DNA of 7,741 nt from Desulfobacteraceae bacterium (GCA_024636355.1 JAGXHH010000028.1:1-7741), one strand, 5' to 3'. Positions 1 to 6,695 are shown, numbered from the stretch's first letter. The notes: a model not told the origin generated them from the letters alone. Program-made: numbers and translations.

Positions 1-28
1 GGCAGCGTCAGATGTGTATAAGAGACAG
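1..28 (+). other. Illumina Nextera (Tn5) adapter remnant, not genomic
   Basis: Bases 10-28 read AGATGTGTATAAGAGACAG, the 19-base Tn5 mosaic end used in tagmentation libraries. Bases 1-9 (GGCAGCGTC) match the end of the Nextera read-1 overhang that precedes it. The match is exact over all 28 bases, so this is untrimmed library adapter at the contig end. Genomic sequence begins at 29. The minus-strand reading frame of the neighbouring gene stays open through the adapter, so an automatic gene caller would add about ten spurious residues. Confidence 0.97.
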
Positions 29-690
29 CTCGCGTACTCATACATGGCGGACAGGTCGGTGGGGGCCTTACTACCCGTGGTCGCGCATTGCTCGCAGGTG
101 TAATATTCATAAAAAACCGCCAGGGCGGGTTCGAGCACATCCTTTTCAGTTTTCAGGATATTGAGCACCAGTTCCAGCCGGTCCTTGCTCAATGTCCGAA
201 AAAAATGGGCCTGATTGTGCAGCAGGCTGATAATGTCGCGTGTTTCCCCGACAATCACGGGGGGGTGTTCGGACAAGTCCTTCAGCATCCGGTTGAAGAC
301 AGCATGGCTGCCGCCTGAATCCGGTCCGGTGACGGCTTTTTTGTCCAGGTAATCGAAAAAGGCGTCGATTTTCTGCTCGAGCTGGTCGTAATTCTTTTCT
401 CCAGATGCCATTTCTACAGGGTCTTGGGCCGCAGGTTCACCGAAAACCTCGGCAAGACGGTCTTCCGGAACGGCTTCCGGTTGGTTTTCAGCCACTTGCT
501 GCTCGAGTCGTTTGAGCTGTTTTATGAGTGCGGCGGATTGCTGCGCGGCTTTTTCCTGTTCCTGCTCTACTGCGGACTGCAGTTTTGCTTCATGCCAGCT
601 TTTGAATTGCTGCAAACCCAAAAAAACGATTCCAGCGCCGACGACGACGGCAATGACGATGCTGACGATTCTGCCCTGATTACTTATCAT
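29..690 (-). CDS. membrane-anchored coiled-coil protein of unknown function, C-terminus missing
   Basis: I do not recognise this protein. The frame is open from ATG at 690 down to the adapter, giving 220 residues without a stop. The start is fixed by an in-frame TAA nine bases upstream and an AGGAGG at 703-708, 12 nt from the ATG, which is a slightly long spacer. Residues 8-26 form one hydrophobic helix without an obvious cleavage site, so this looks like a signal anchor. Residues about 32-70 are rich in Glu, Gln, Lys and Ala and look like a coiled coil. Residues 71-98 are acidic and proline-containing, probably a linker. Residues 99-195 look like a helical soluble domain, and a CxxC pair sits at C199 and C202. 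The likely topology is a short cytoplasmic N-terminus with the rest in the periplasm. It lies 223 bp downstream of the ATPase on the same strand, beyond a likely terminator, so a functional link is unproven. Confidence 0.8.
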
Positions 691-878
691 TGAAAATTAG
701 TACCTCCTGGATAATAACTGGATAAAAAATGCCACAACGCATGGCTGAGGTGAAACGGTTCTATTTAAAATGCCGGTAAACCCATGAAAAGGGACAAGCA
801 AATAGACGATGCTCGGATGACTTCTTATTTGTTCGGGAATGACTAGTGAATTTGAAGTAAAACACAATTATAATCAAC

Positions 879-909
879 AAAAAAAATGCGGTAAGCGCAC
901 CTTTGCCGC
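879..909 (-). terminator. probable Rho-independent terminator of the ATPase unit
   Basis: Read on the minus strand, a hairpin begins 4 nt after the ATPase stop. An outer 4-bp GC stem (906-909 with 888-891) and an inner 3-bp stem (901-903 with 893-895) are separated by a small asymmetric internal loop and capped by five bases. Eight consecutive T follow (879-886). The position and U-tract are typical, but the stem is short and broken. If it works, the membrane protein at 690 needs its own promoter. A TATAAT lies just beyond it (867-872 on the minus strand), but no convincing -35 is present. Confidence 0.5.
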
Positions 910-913
910 CTAT

Positions 914-3436
914 TTAGGTGTGTCGCTTCCCTGACCCCGGTTGAAAACGACTGATCCGCAGGGTATTGCCGATGACCGTCAGGCTGCTGGCGAACATTGC
1001 CAGCACGGCGAGAAAAGGGTTTAAAAACCCGAGTACGGCCAGGGGAATGCCGATCAGGTTGTAAATGAACGCGAAGAACAGGTTCTGGCGGATCGTACTG
1101 CCCGTCAGGGCGGCCAGGTTCAGGACGTCGAGCAGCAGCAAGGGATTTTTTGCGGCGATTGTCAGGTCCGAGACATCCTGGAGCAGGTTTTCTCCGGCCC
1201 CCATGGCGATTCCCACGTCGGCGGCAGCGAGAACCGCCGCATCATTGATACCGTCGCCGAGCATGGCAACGGTTTTACCTTCTGCCTGCAACCGGTGCAG
1301 GATCTTAACCTTTTCTTCGGGGAGGGCATTTCCGACAAAATGGTCGATGCCCAGATTGCGGGCGACGGCACCGGTCGTCGTTTCCGAATCGCCGGAGACA
1401 AGCCATATTTCATACTCGTGGTCTGTCAAGCTTTTGATCAGTTCCGGGGTTTCCTCCCGCACCGAGTCGCCGAACACCAGCAGCCCTTTGAATTTTCCGT
1501 TTATGGCACAGAAAACGACCGTATCCCCCCGGGCTTCATACAACACCGCCAGATCGTCCCTTGCCGGTAAAACGGGGATGTTTTCATGCGCCATTAAGCC
1601 GCGGTTTCCGGCAGCGATGACAGTGCTGCCGGAATTTCCCCGGATTCCGAGTCCTTCGATCAATCGATACGATTCGGCACATACCGGCAGAATGCCGTTT
1701 TGTGATGCGCTGCGCACCACTTCCCGGGCTATGAAATGGTCCGAACGGGTCTCTAAGGCAGCGATTTTCTGCAGCAGTGCTGATTCGGAAATGCCGTCGG
1801 CAAAAATTTTCTTCAGGCGAAAATCGCCTGTGGTCAGGGTGCCGGTTTTGTCCAGCACGAAAGCATTCAGTTTTTCGATCGTTTCCATTGCCCCGGTGTC
1901 GCGGACCAGTATGCCGTTTAAACGGCCCACCCCGAGGGCGGCGACTTTGGCCAGTGGGGTGGCGATCCCCAAGGCGCACGGACAGGTGATTACCAGAACC
2001 GTAATCGCCCGCAGGAGGGCATCATCGGTTGAAAATCCGGAAGAGTGCATCCAAAGGGCCGTGCCGGCCGCCAGGAATACGACCGCCGGTACAATCCAGC
2101 GGGTAATCCGGTCTGCCAGGAGTTCCACATCGGTTTTTCGGGACAACGCATCCTGCATCAACCGGATGATCTGCTGCAGTGAACTCTCGGCAGCCGTGCC
2201 GGTCGCCTCCAGGATCAGATTCCCTTCGATCAGCCGGGAACCGGCCATCAACTTTTTACCCGGACCGGCGCTTACCGGGCGGGATTCGCCGGTGAGGGCG
2301 GAAAAGTCAAGGCTACCGTTTCCGGCAACGATTTTGCCGTCCAGGGGGACGGGTTCGCCGGTTCGCACACCGAAGCGGCTCCCTTTTTCTGCCGCTTCCG
2401 GCGTCACCCAGCGTTCGGCCGGGCTGTCTGCCTCTACCAGACGCACTTTCCGGTTGGCCAGACGGTAAAGGGCCGATATGCCGGACGAAACCTTTTCCCG
2501 GGCATGGAATTCGATGAATTTTCCGAGCAGCACCATCGTGATCAGCATGGCAGCGGTATCGAAATACAGATGCAGGCTGTTTTGAGTCATCTGGTAAATG
2601 CTGTAGCCGAAAGCAGACAGTGCCCCAATAGCGATCAGTGTGTCCATGGTCGGGCTGGCGTAGCGCAAACCGGTAAACGCCCGCCGGATAATCGGCCAGC
2701 CGCAATAGAACACCACCGGTGCGGCCATCAGCAGCAGGGGGACCGACAGGTACTGGATTCCGGTGGTTTCGAGCGTTTCGATGAACCCGTAGTAGAGAGC
2801 AAAAGAGATCATCATGATATTGGCGGTCAGGATGGTGGCGATCCCCAGGCGCAGCAGCATTTCATTTTGCAAACCGGCGTTTTCCGAAGACGAATTGAAA
2901 TGGGCGGCGCGGTAGCCGAGTCCGTTGATGCGGCCGATCAGTCTATCCGGGCGGGTATCGAATGGAAAATAACGGACTTTGGCCACATCCGATAAAAAAT
3001 GGACGCGGATGTCGAGGACGCCTTCTGCTTTGCCGATCACCTGTTCGATGAGCCAGGCACAGGCTGTGCACCACATCCCCTCGATTTTCAGGTCCAGTTC
3101 CAGTGCCAGGTTCGGCTCGGGAACTCCGGCGGTTTCCGACACTCGTTTTCCCGGCGGGCGATTTTCAAAATTCCGGCTGTCGAGCTCCTCCTGATCCCGG
3201 GGGATAATACCGGCGGTCAGACATTGACGATAAATATCGCTGTTTTTGAAATCCTCCGGCGGACCGTCGGCGAGATTGCCGAGAATTTCATAAACATTGC
3301 GGCAGCCCGGACAGCAGAAATGACAGCTCTTGCCGAAAATTCCGGTTCCGGGACGATTCGGCGGGCAGCTCAGACCGCAGAGGCTGCACTTCGGCCTCCG
3401 GTTTTGCGCATTGGGGTTTTCCGTTCTATCCGGCAT
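914..3436 (-). CDS. CcoI/FixI-like Cu(I)-transporting P1B-type ATPase
   Basis: An 840-residue heavy-metal ATPase of the inner membrane that should move Cu(I) out of the cytoplasm. Residues 17-45 hold a cysteine-rich N-terminal domain (C17, C20, C24, C38, C41, C42, C45) like that of CcoI/FixI pumps. A heavy-metal-associated domain follows with GMWCTAC at 120-126. Eight membrane helices fall near 195-218, 229-250, 263-281, 288-310, 444-463, 473-497, 783-803 and 806-825. Motifs are TGES (382-385), the CPC metal site (485-487), the phosphorylated Asp in DKTGT (D529), GDGIND (727-732), YN in helix 7 (792-793) and MxxSS in helix 8 (814-818). The usual nucleotide-binding HP is HF here (H567, F568). 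The frame is open up to 3637, but that part overlaps the acyltransferase; ATG at 3436 comes 22 nt after the acyltransferase stop and directly before the Cys-rich domain. The ribosome site is weak. Family and Cu(I) preference are well supported; a role in cytochrome oxidase assembly is inferred, as no cco genes are visible. Confidence 0.95.
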   Translation of the reverse strand: MPDRTENPNAQNRRPKCSLCGLSCPPNRPGTGIFGKSCHFCCPGCRNVYEILGNLADGPPEDFKNSDIYRQCLTAGIIPRDQEELDSRNFENRPPGKRVSETAGVPEPNLALELDLKIEGMWCTACAWLIEQVIGKAEGVLDIRVHFLSDVAKVRYFPFDTRPDRLIGRINGLGYRAAHFNSSSENAGLQNEMLLRLGIATILTANIMMISFALYYGFIETLETTGIQYLSVPLLLMAAPVVFYCGWPIIRRAFTGLRYASPTMDTLIAIGALSAFGYSIYQMTQNSLHLYFDTAAMLITMVLLGKFIEFHAREKVSSGISALYRLANRKVRLVEADSPAERWVTPEAAEKGSRFGVRTGEPVPLDGKIVAGNGSLDFSALTGESRPVSAGPGKKLMAGSRLIEGNLILEATGTAAESSLQQIIRLMQDALSRKTDVELLADRITRWIVPAVVFLAAGTALWMHSSGFSTDDALLRAITVLVITCPCALGIATPLAKVAALGVGRLNGILVRDTGAMETIEKLNAFVLDKTGTLTTGDFRLKKIFADGISESALLQKIAALETRSDHFIAREVVRSASQNGILPVCAESYRLIEGLGIRGNSGSTVIAAGNRGLMAHENIPVLPARDDLAVLYEARGDTVVFCAINGKFKGLLVFGDSVREETPELIKSLTDHEYEIWLVSGDSETTTGAVARNLGIDHFVGNALPEEKVKILHRLQAEGKTVAMLGDGINDAAVLAAADVGIAMGAGENLLQDVSDLTIAAKNPLLLLDVLNLAALTGSTIRQNLFFAFIYNLIGIPLAVLGFLNPFLAVLAMFASSLTVIGNTLRISRFQPGSGKRHT

Positions 3437-3458
3437 AACTGTTTTTCTCGGATGTGCT

Positions 3459-4013
3459 TTACCGTTTCCGCGGAATGCCTGCAATCGGTTCGAGAGTGCG
3501 CAGGGGTTGCGCCGGCGTACCGACGACAACCGTCCAGTCTTCGACATTGCCGATGACAACAGCACCCGCTCCGACCACCGCCCCTTTTCCGATAACGACC
3601 CCTGGAAAAATGGTGGCGCCGGCGCCGATCCAGGCATCTTCCTCCACTACGATCGGCTCGAGCATATGGATACTGTTTGTCAAGTCGGGATGATCCCTCA
3701 GGACCGAAAAATTCGGGTAACTGGTGGTCAGGAAAGTCACCCGGGGACCGACGGCCACCCGATCCTTGAGGATCAGGACGGGCTTTCGGATACTGCTAAG
3801 GACAAGGCACCCGTAACCAAGGTAGACATCGCGTCCGATCAGCAGGCCGGACCGGCTCAGGAGAATTTTTTGAACATGGGGATATGGGCAGCCCGCGGCT
3901 TTGTAGCGGAGCACATGGGCTGCAAATAAACAGCTGAACAGGTAATAAAACGCATACGCAGGTCCTTCGCCGAACAGGGTTCGGAAAATGGACGTTACAC
4001 GTGCCACTTTCAT
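3459..4013 (-). CDS. hexapeptide-repeat (left-handed beta-helix) acyltransferase, WbbJ/maltose acetyltransferase-like
   Basis: A 184-residue protein of the left-handed beta-helix family that moves acetyl or other acyl groups from acyl-CoA to sugars or similar acceptors. Hexapeptide-type repeats cover about 56-95 and 120-165, with the signature DAWIGAGATIFPGVVIGKG at 126-144. The final coil ends in VVGTPAQP (163-170), the usual close of the helix in this family. Residues 1-50 are hydrophobic and aromatic-rich and could dock on the membrane. In related enzymes a catalytic His lies in the loop before the second repeat block; here the matching stretch reads TTSYPNFS (96-103) with Tyr at 99, one base change from His. 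The start is supported by GGAG at 4021-4024, 7 nt from the ATG. The stop is 22 nt before the ATPase start, indicating one transcript. The acceptor cannot be read from sequence; cell-envelope or polysaccharide modification is the usual setting. Confidence 0.9.
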   Translation of the reverse strand: MKVARVTSIFRTLFGEGPAYAFYYLFSCLFAAHVLRYKAAGCPYPHVQKILLSRSGLLIGRDVYLGYGCLVLSSIRKPVLILKDRVAVGPRVTFLTTSYPNFSVLRDHPDLTNSIHMLEPIVVEEDAWIGAGATIFPGVVIGKGAVVGAGAVVIGNVEDWTVVVGTPAQPLRTLEPIAGIPRKR

Positions 4014-4279
4014 GGTTCGTCTCCAGATCGTATTTCTGCCCGCTGCAGCCTGTCGTAAAATATTTCGGCATGCGCCGCAAAACCGCTTTCAGCATAGACG
4101 GGCGGGCATAAAATACTTTTTTTGTTGGGCTGAAGATATAAATATAGCCGCAGCAGTGAATTGCGCCACAAGAGTCGTTATGGGAATTTACAGGACAGGT
4201 GATGGCCGTCGATGATGAAGGAAATGTGGATATCGACTGGAGCGTTCGGAAAAGTTTTAGAGCGTTTATGGAAGGGATT
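4014..4279 (-). other. intergenic region and presumed 5' leader of the acyltransferase-ATPase unit
   Basis: With the hairpin and a few bases after it, this makes up the 309-bp gap between the PEPCK and acyltransferase genes. It holds the acyltransferase ribosome site (GGAG, 4021-4024) and an AT-rich patch on the minus strand with TATATT at 4141-4146 that could be a -10 box. The nearest -35-like TTGTGG (4166-4171) is 19 bp away, which is too far for a standard sigma-70 promoter, so I do not call it. A run of seven T on the plus strand (4117-4123) has no stem beside it. Short open frames in both strands here lack ribosome sites or run into neighbouring genes. I see no convincing gene. Confidence 0.5.
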
Positions 4280-4316
4280 GCATTGAGGGGCGGCCATTCA
4301 GGCCTCCCCTCAATGC
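4280..4316 (-). terminator. strong hairpin after the PEPCK stop, terminator-like but without a U-tract
   Basis: A perfect 11-bp inverted repeat (4280-4290 with 4306-4316) continues, after one C/T mismatch, into a 4-bp GGCC stem (4292-4295 with 4301-4304) around the loop ATTCA. On the minus strand it begins 6 nt after the PEPCK stop. The stem is stable and GC-rich at its centre, but the bases after it (CAATCCC) are not T-rich. It may act as a U-less terminator, an RNA-end stabiliser against 3' exonucleases, or part of a Rho-dependent stop. Confidence 0.5.
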
Positions 4317-4322
4317 GGTTGT

Positions 4323-6314
4323 TTACAGCTGCACCCGGCATTCGTTTTTCTGTTCGTTCGCCTCGGCGATCCGGTAGGGGGAAACCACCGATCCGAAGCA
4401 TTCTTTCAGGTGGAGCAATCCCCGGTGCCAGTCGTCGAGGATGACGAAGAAACGCCCGGGAATGTGTTTCTCCTTGCTATACGCTGCTTTCTGCATTTCG
4501 ATGCGGGCGAGAATATTGTCCACATAAAGGGAAAACTGTTTCAGGTAGAGGCTTTCCGGATAATCTTTATTTATGACTTCCTTGAAAAGAGACTTTAATG
4601 CCTTGTACGTCGGAATCAGGCCGATCGGCGTCTCGATGAAATCGGCTTTTTTCCGATTCACCTGGGCCAGCCAGGAGAGCCAGACCGGCACATCCCGTTT
4701 TTCACCGAGAAGCGTGTCCGTGTCGCCCCCCCGGGCCGAATCGACCAGGAAATAATTGAGCCCGGCCATTACCGGCTGGAACTCCGGGGAGATTTTCGGG
4801 CTGTTGAAAAACCGGAACTGGGCGTCCATGTAGTCACCCAGGATGCCGGGTATAAACGGGGAATTCGACCAGGGGGAGCGCTTGACGCCCGTGGCGCCGA
4901 CTTCGGCGGCCGTTGCCGCCGATACGATGCAGGCGCCGATGGCCACACCGTGATCCGCGTTTTTGGCCGCCCAGACCGGCGGCATTGTGTCGCTGTCCCG
5001 GCCGCTGTAGGTGATCACACCGATCGGTACGCCGTTTGGATTTTTCGCCTCCTCGCTGTAATTGGGCAGCGCGTGCAACGGGAACATGGAGCGCGAGTTC
5101 GGGTGGGACAGCGGTATGGGCTTTCCGTTTTTATCCGTCATCCCTTTGTGCCATTCCCCCTGGTAATTGTAACCCCGCTGGGGATCTTCGTCGTTGCCCG
5201 TCCACTGGGGGACGCCATTTTCATCGATGAGCACGTTGGACCAGATCACTTCGGTGCCCGGTCTCCGCAGGCATTGCATCATGACCGGATCACCTTTTTC
5301 GTTGACGTCCTTCATGATGCCGAAGATGCCGCACTCCGGGTTCACCGCCCGGACGCTGCCGTCTTCGGCGATCCACATCTGGGCAAGGTCGTCGCCGATC
5401 AGGTGATCGCCGGTCATGGCGGTCGTTGTTTTGCCGCATCCGCTGGGAGCGGCCCCGGTAAACCAGGTGGTCACCCCGTCCGGATCGGTCATCCCGGTGA
5501 TGAACATGTGCTCGGAAAGTTCATGGCTCCGATTTTCGTAGACCGCCTTGTCGACCGCAAACCGGTGGTTCCCCTTTTTCATCAGCAGCGAGTTGCCCGC
5601 ATACGTGCAGTTCATGGAAAAGGTCGTCCGGTGGCTGCGATCCATGTAAACCCGGGCGTCCGGCAGGTCCTCGGGACGGTTTTTCCCCTGGCTGTGCAGG
5701 TTGGTGAAGTAGTGCCCGCATCGCTTCACCTCTTCGTTAAAACGTGAAAAGGCGTTGCAGTAGAGGAGTTCGGCGCCATGGGCCACGTAGGCCGAGCTCG
5801 ACATCTCGATGGCCGGGTTCGACACGGGTGCCCCCGTGGGCCCCCGCAGGAAAAAGCCGACGATTAAGGTCATTCCCTTCATGATCCCGGTCATTTTTCT
5901 CAGGATATCCTCCAGTGCCTCTTCCCGGGGCAGTCCGAGGGCAAGGGAACTGATCTGTTCGTCCGGGTTGACGATGTAGTACGTACGGTCGACGATCCGC
6001 CCCTGTTCTTCCTCAAGGTCGAAATGTATAGTGTGGCCGGGCATCGGAAGGGGTTTTTCTTCGCCGTTTCGTATCGCCAGATCCCGGATGAACTGCCGGT
6101 CCTCGTCGGTACCGGAATTGATGAAGATCTCATCGGGCGTGCAGATGGAAATGGCGTTGGCGATTCGGACCCGGACGTCTTCGATGGTGATCCGTTCGAT
6201 CCGGTTGAAATGGGGCGAGGACAATTGCTTGCGAAACAGGTCGAGGGCGGCGTGGTCATCGGTAATGCCGCCGAGTTCTTTTAAAATATCGACCCCCTTA
6301 TTCGGTTCAAACAT
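4323..6314 (-). CDS. pckG: phosphoenolpyruvate carboxykinase, GTP-type family (divergent)
   Basis: A 663-residue cytosolic enzyme expected to convert oxaloacetate and a nucleoside triphosphate to PEP and CO2, the entry step of gluconeogenesis. Residues recognisable by eye against the GTP-type family are the K246-K247 pair and H269 (manganese and substrate site), the kinase-1 P-loop with its reactive cysteine, APSGCGKTTTAM (289-300), kinase-2 GDD (307-309), N406 and R408 in SHPNSR, NGVPI (427-431) and R439. The GTP family is usually about 590-625 residues, so this is somewhat long. The motif WPGFGEN, which supplies aromatic contacts to guanine, is not found at its expected place (about 535-542, LLGEKRDV), so nucleotide preference is uncertain. 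The start is supported by AGAGG at 6322-6326, 7 nt from the ATG. It lies between isocitrate lyase and the acyltransferase on the same strand with 381 and 309 bp gaps, so it is probably its own transcript, ending in the hairpin at 4280-4316. Confidence 0.95.
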   Translation of the reverse strand: MFEPNKGVDILKELGGITDDHAALDLFRKQLSSPHFNRIERITIEDVRVRIANAISICTPDEIFINSGTDEDRQFIRDLAIRNGEEKPLPMPGHTIHFDLEEEQGRIVDRTYYIVNPDEQISSLALGLPREEALEDILRKMTGIMKGMTLIVGFFLRGPTGAPVSNPAIEMSSSAYVAHGAELLYCNAFSRFNEEVKRCGHYFTNLHSQGKNRPEDLPDARVYMDRSHRTTFSMNCTYAGNSLLMKKGNHRFAVDKAVYENRSHELSEHMFITGMTDPDGVTTWFTGAAPSGCGKTTTAMTGDHLIGDDLAQMWIAEDGSVRAVNPECGIFGIMKDVNEKGDPVMMQCLRRPGTEVIWSNVLIDENGVPQWTGNDEDPQRGYNYQGEWHKGMTDKNGKPIPLSHPNSRSMFPLHALPNYSEEAKNPNGVPIGVITYSGRDSDTMPPVWAAKNADHGVAIGACIVSAATAAEVGATGVKRSPWSNSPFIPGILGDYMDAQFRFFNSPKISPEFQPVMAGLNYFLVDSARGGDTDTLLGEKRDVPVWLSWLAQVNRKKADFIETPIGLIPTYKALKSLFKEVINKDYPESLYLKQFSLYVDNILARIEMQKAAYSKEKHIPGRFFVILDDWHRGLLHLKECFGSVVSPYRIAEANEQKNECRVQL

Positions 6315-6390
6315 AACGGCACCTCTTCTGGATGCAGGGTGAAATCGTTAGCCCGATGGACAATGTCATCCGGTTCTCTCCGTAAATTCA

Positions 6391-6518
6391 TCAATTGTGT
6401 TACACCCCCCTCAAAGACCTCTTTCGAATTGCGAATATGCGTTTATTCCCCCCTCGAGGGGGGAGTGGTGCTTTTTGACGCTTCAACACCGCTTCGGCAG
6501 GGGGGTGTGCATAGTTGA
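6391..6518. repeat. nested, nearly concentric inverted repeat of about 128 bp
   Basis: The outer arms are 6391-6411 and 6499-6518: 17 matches, 3 mismatches and one 1-base gap, including a perfect 10-bp block (ACACCCCCCT at 6402-6411 against AGGGGGGTGT at 6499-6508). The inner arms form the perfect palindrome CCCCCCTCGAGGGGGG (6448-6463). The two pairs share almost the same centre (6455.0 and 6455.5), so they can pair in one structure. All three outer mismatches are T/G or G/T pairs on the plus strand, which still pair in plus-strand RNA but become A/C mismatches in minus-strand RNA. The segments between the arms pair only partly. It could be a small non-autonomous mobile element, a structured RNA, or a dispersed intergenic repeat. 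No target-site duplication was recognised. Confidence 0.65.
6447..6464. repeat. perfect 18-bp palindrome of C6/G6 tracts
   Basis: Bases 6447-6464 read TCCCCCCTCGAGGGGGGA and equal their own reverse complement. On the plus strand the stem can extend outward to 6439 and 6471 through G-U pairs and one bulge. It is the apex of the larger inverted repeat and could also be a protein-binding site. It has no T-tract on either side, so it is not a standard terminator. Confidence 0.85.
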
Positions 6519-6581
6519 GAAAAAGTTCCTTGCTTCAAAAACGCCGAAACCGGGGTACATCAGCTTCCAAGGAAGTTACAA

Positions 6582-6611
6582 ATCGCTATCGCTATCGGTA
6601 TCGAAATCGAG
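6582..6611. repeat. degenerate tandem hexamer array, five ATCGNN units
   Basis: Five consecutive 6-base units begin with ATCG on the plus strand: ATCGCT, ATCGCT, ATCGGT, ATCGAA, ATCGAG. On the minus strand every unit ends in CGAT. The array lies 84 bp past the isocitrate lyase stop and is noncoding. Fixed ATCG with variable last two bases suggests either a diverging microsatellite or spaced half-sites for a binding protein. Which is true cannot be told from one copy. Confidence 0.75.
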
Positions 6612-6695
6612 AAGAAACGACGCAGGTTCCTTATAAAACGTTGCCTCCGCTTTTCGATCTGTCAAATCACCCGATAGTAATGTCGTGCATATCAG

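Larger units (their letters stand above)
6315..6695. other. intergenic region between isocitrate lyase and PEPCK, rich in repeats
   Basis: This 381-bp gap should contain the PEPCK promoter and the end of the isocitrate lyase transcript. It holds the PEPCK ribosome site (6322-6326), a nested inverted repeat (6391-6518) and a degenerate hexamer array (6582-6611). On the minus strand a perfect TTGACA lies at 6660-6665, but no -10 box stands at the right distance, as the nearest TATAAG is 24 bp on. No T-tract terminator follows the isocitrate lyase stop. Open frames crossing this region on the plus strand consist of repeat sequence and are not credible genes. Confidence 0.6.

Noticed and set aside
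10..28. A genuine Tn5-type transposon end
   Set aside because: The bases before it match the synthetic Nextera overhang and it lies exactly at the contig end, so library adapter is the far simpler reading.
1065..2468. A 467-residue plus-strand open frame
   Set aside because: It lies wholly antisense to the ATPase, has a Ser/Arg/Pro-rich composition typical of a shadow frame, and shows no recognisable domain.
3437..3637. An N-terminal extension of 67 residues to the ATPase from an upstream ATG at 3637
   Set aside because: It lies inside the acyltransferase gene in another frame, has no resemblance to the family, and the ATG at 3436 sits directly before the Cys-rich domain.
4141..4171. Promoter TTGTGG with TATATT for the acyltransferase unit
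   Set aside because: The 19-bp spacing is outside the normal range and the -35 matches only TTG. A sigma-54 reading (TGG and GC) is also off by one base.
4199..4444. A plus-strand open frame of 81 residues starting in the gap and running into the PEPCK 3' end
   Set aside because: It overlaps the hairpin and PEPCK antisense, has no clear ribosome site, and matches no family I know.
6534..6556. Terminator for isocitrate lyase (CCG/CGG hairpin followed by five T on the minus strand)
   Set aside because: The stem is only 3 bp and lies about 140 bp past the stop, which is too weak to call.
6397..6636. Plus-strand open frames across the isocitrate lyase-PEPCK gap
   Set aside because: Their sequence is made of the inverted repeat and hexamer array, giving low-complexity peptides such as SLSLSVSKSR.
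6631..6665. Promoter from the perfect TTGACA on the minus strand
   Set aside because: The nearest -10-like sequence is 24 bp away, and the bases at 17 bp are AACGTT.
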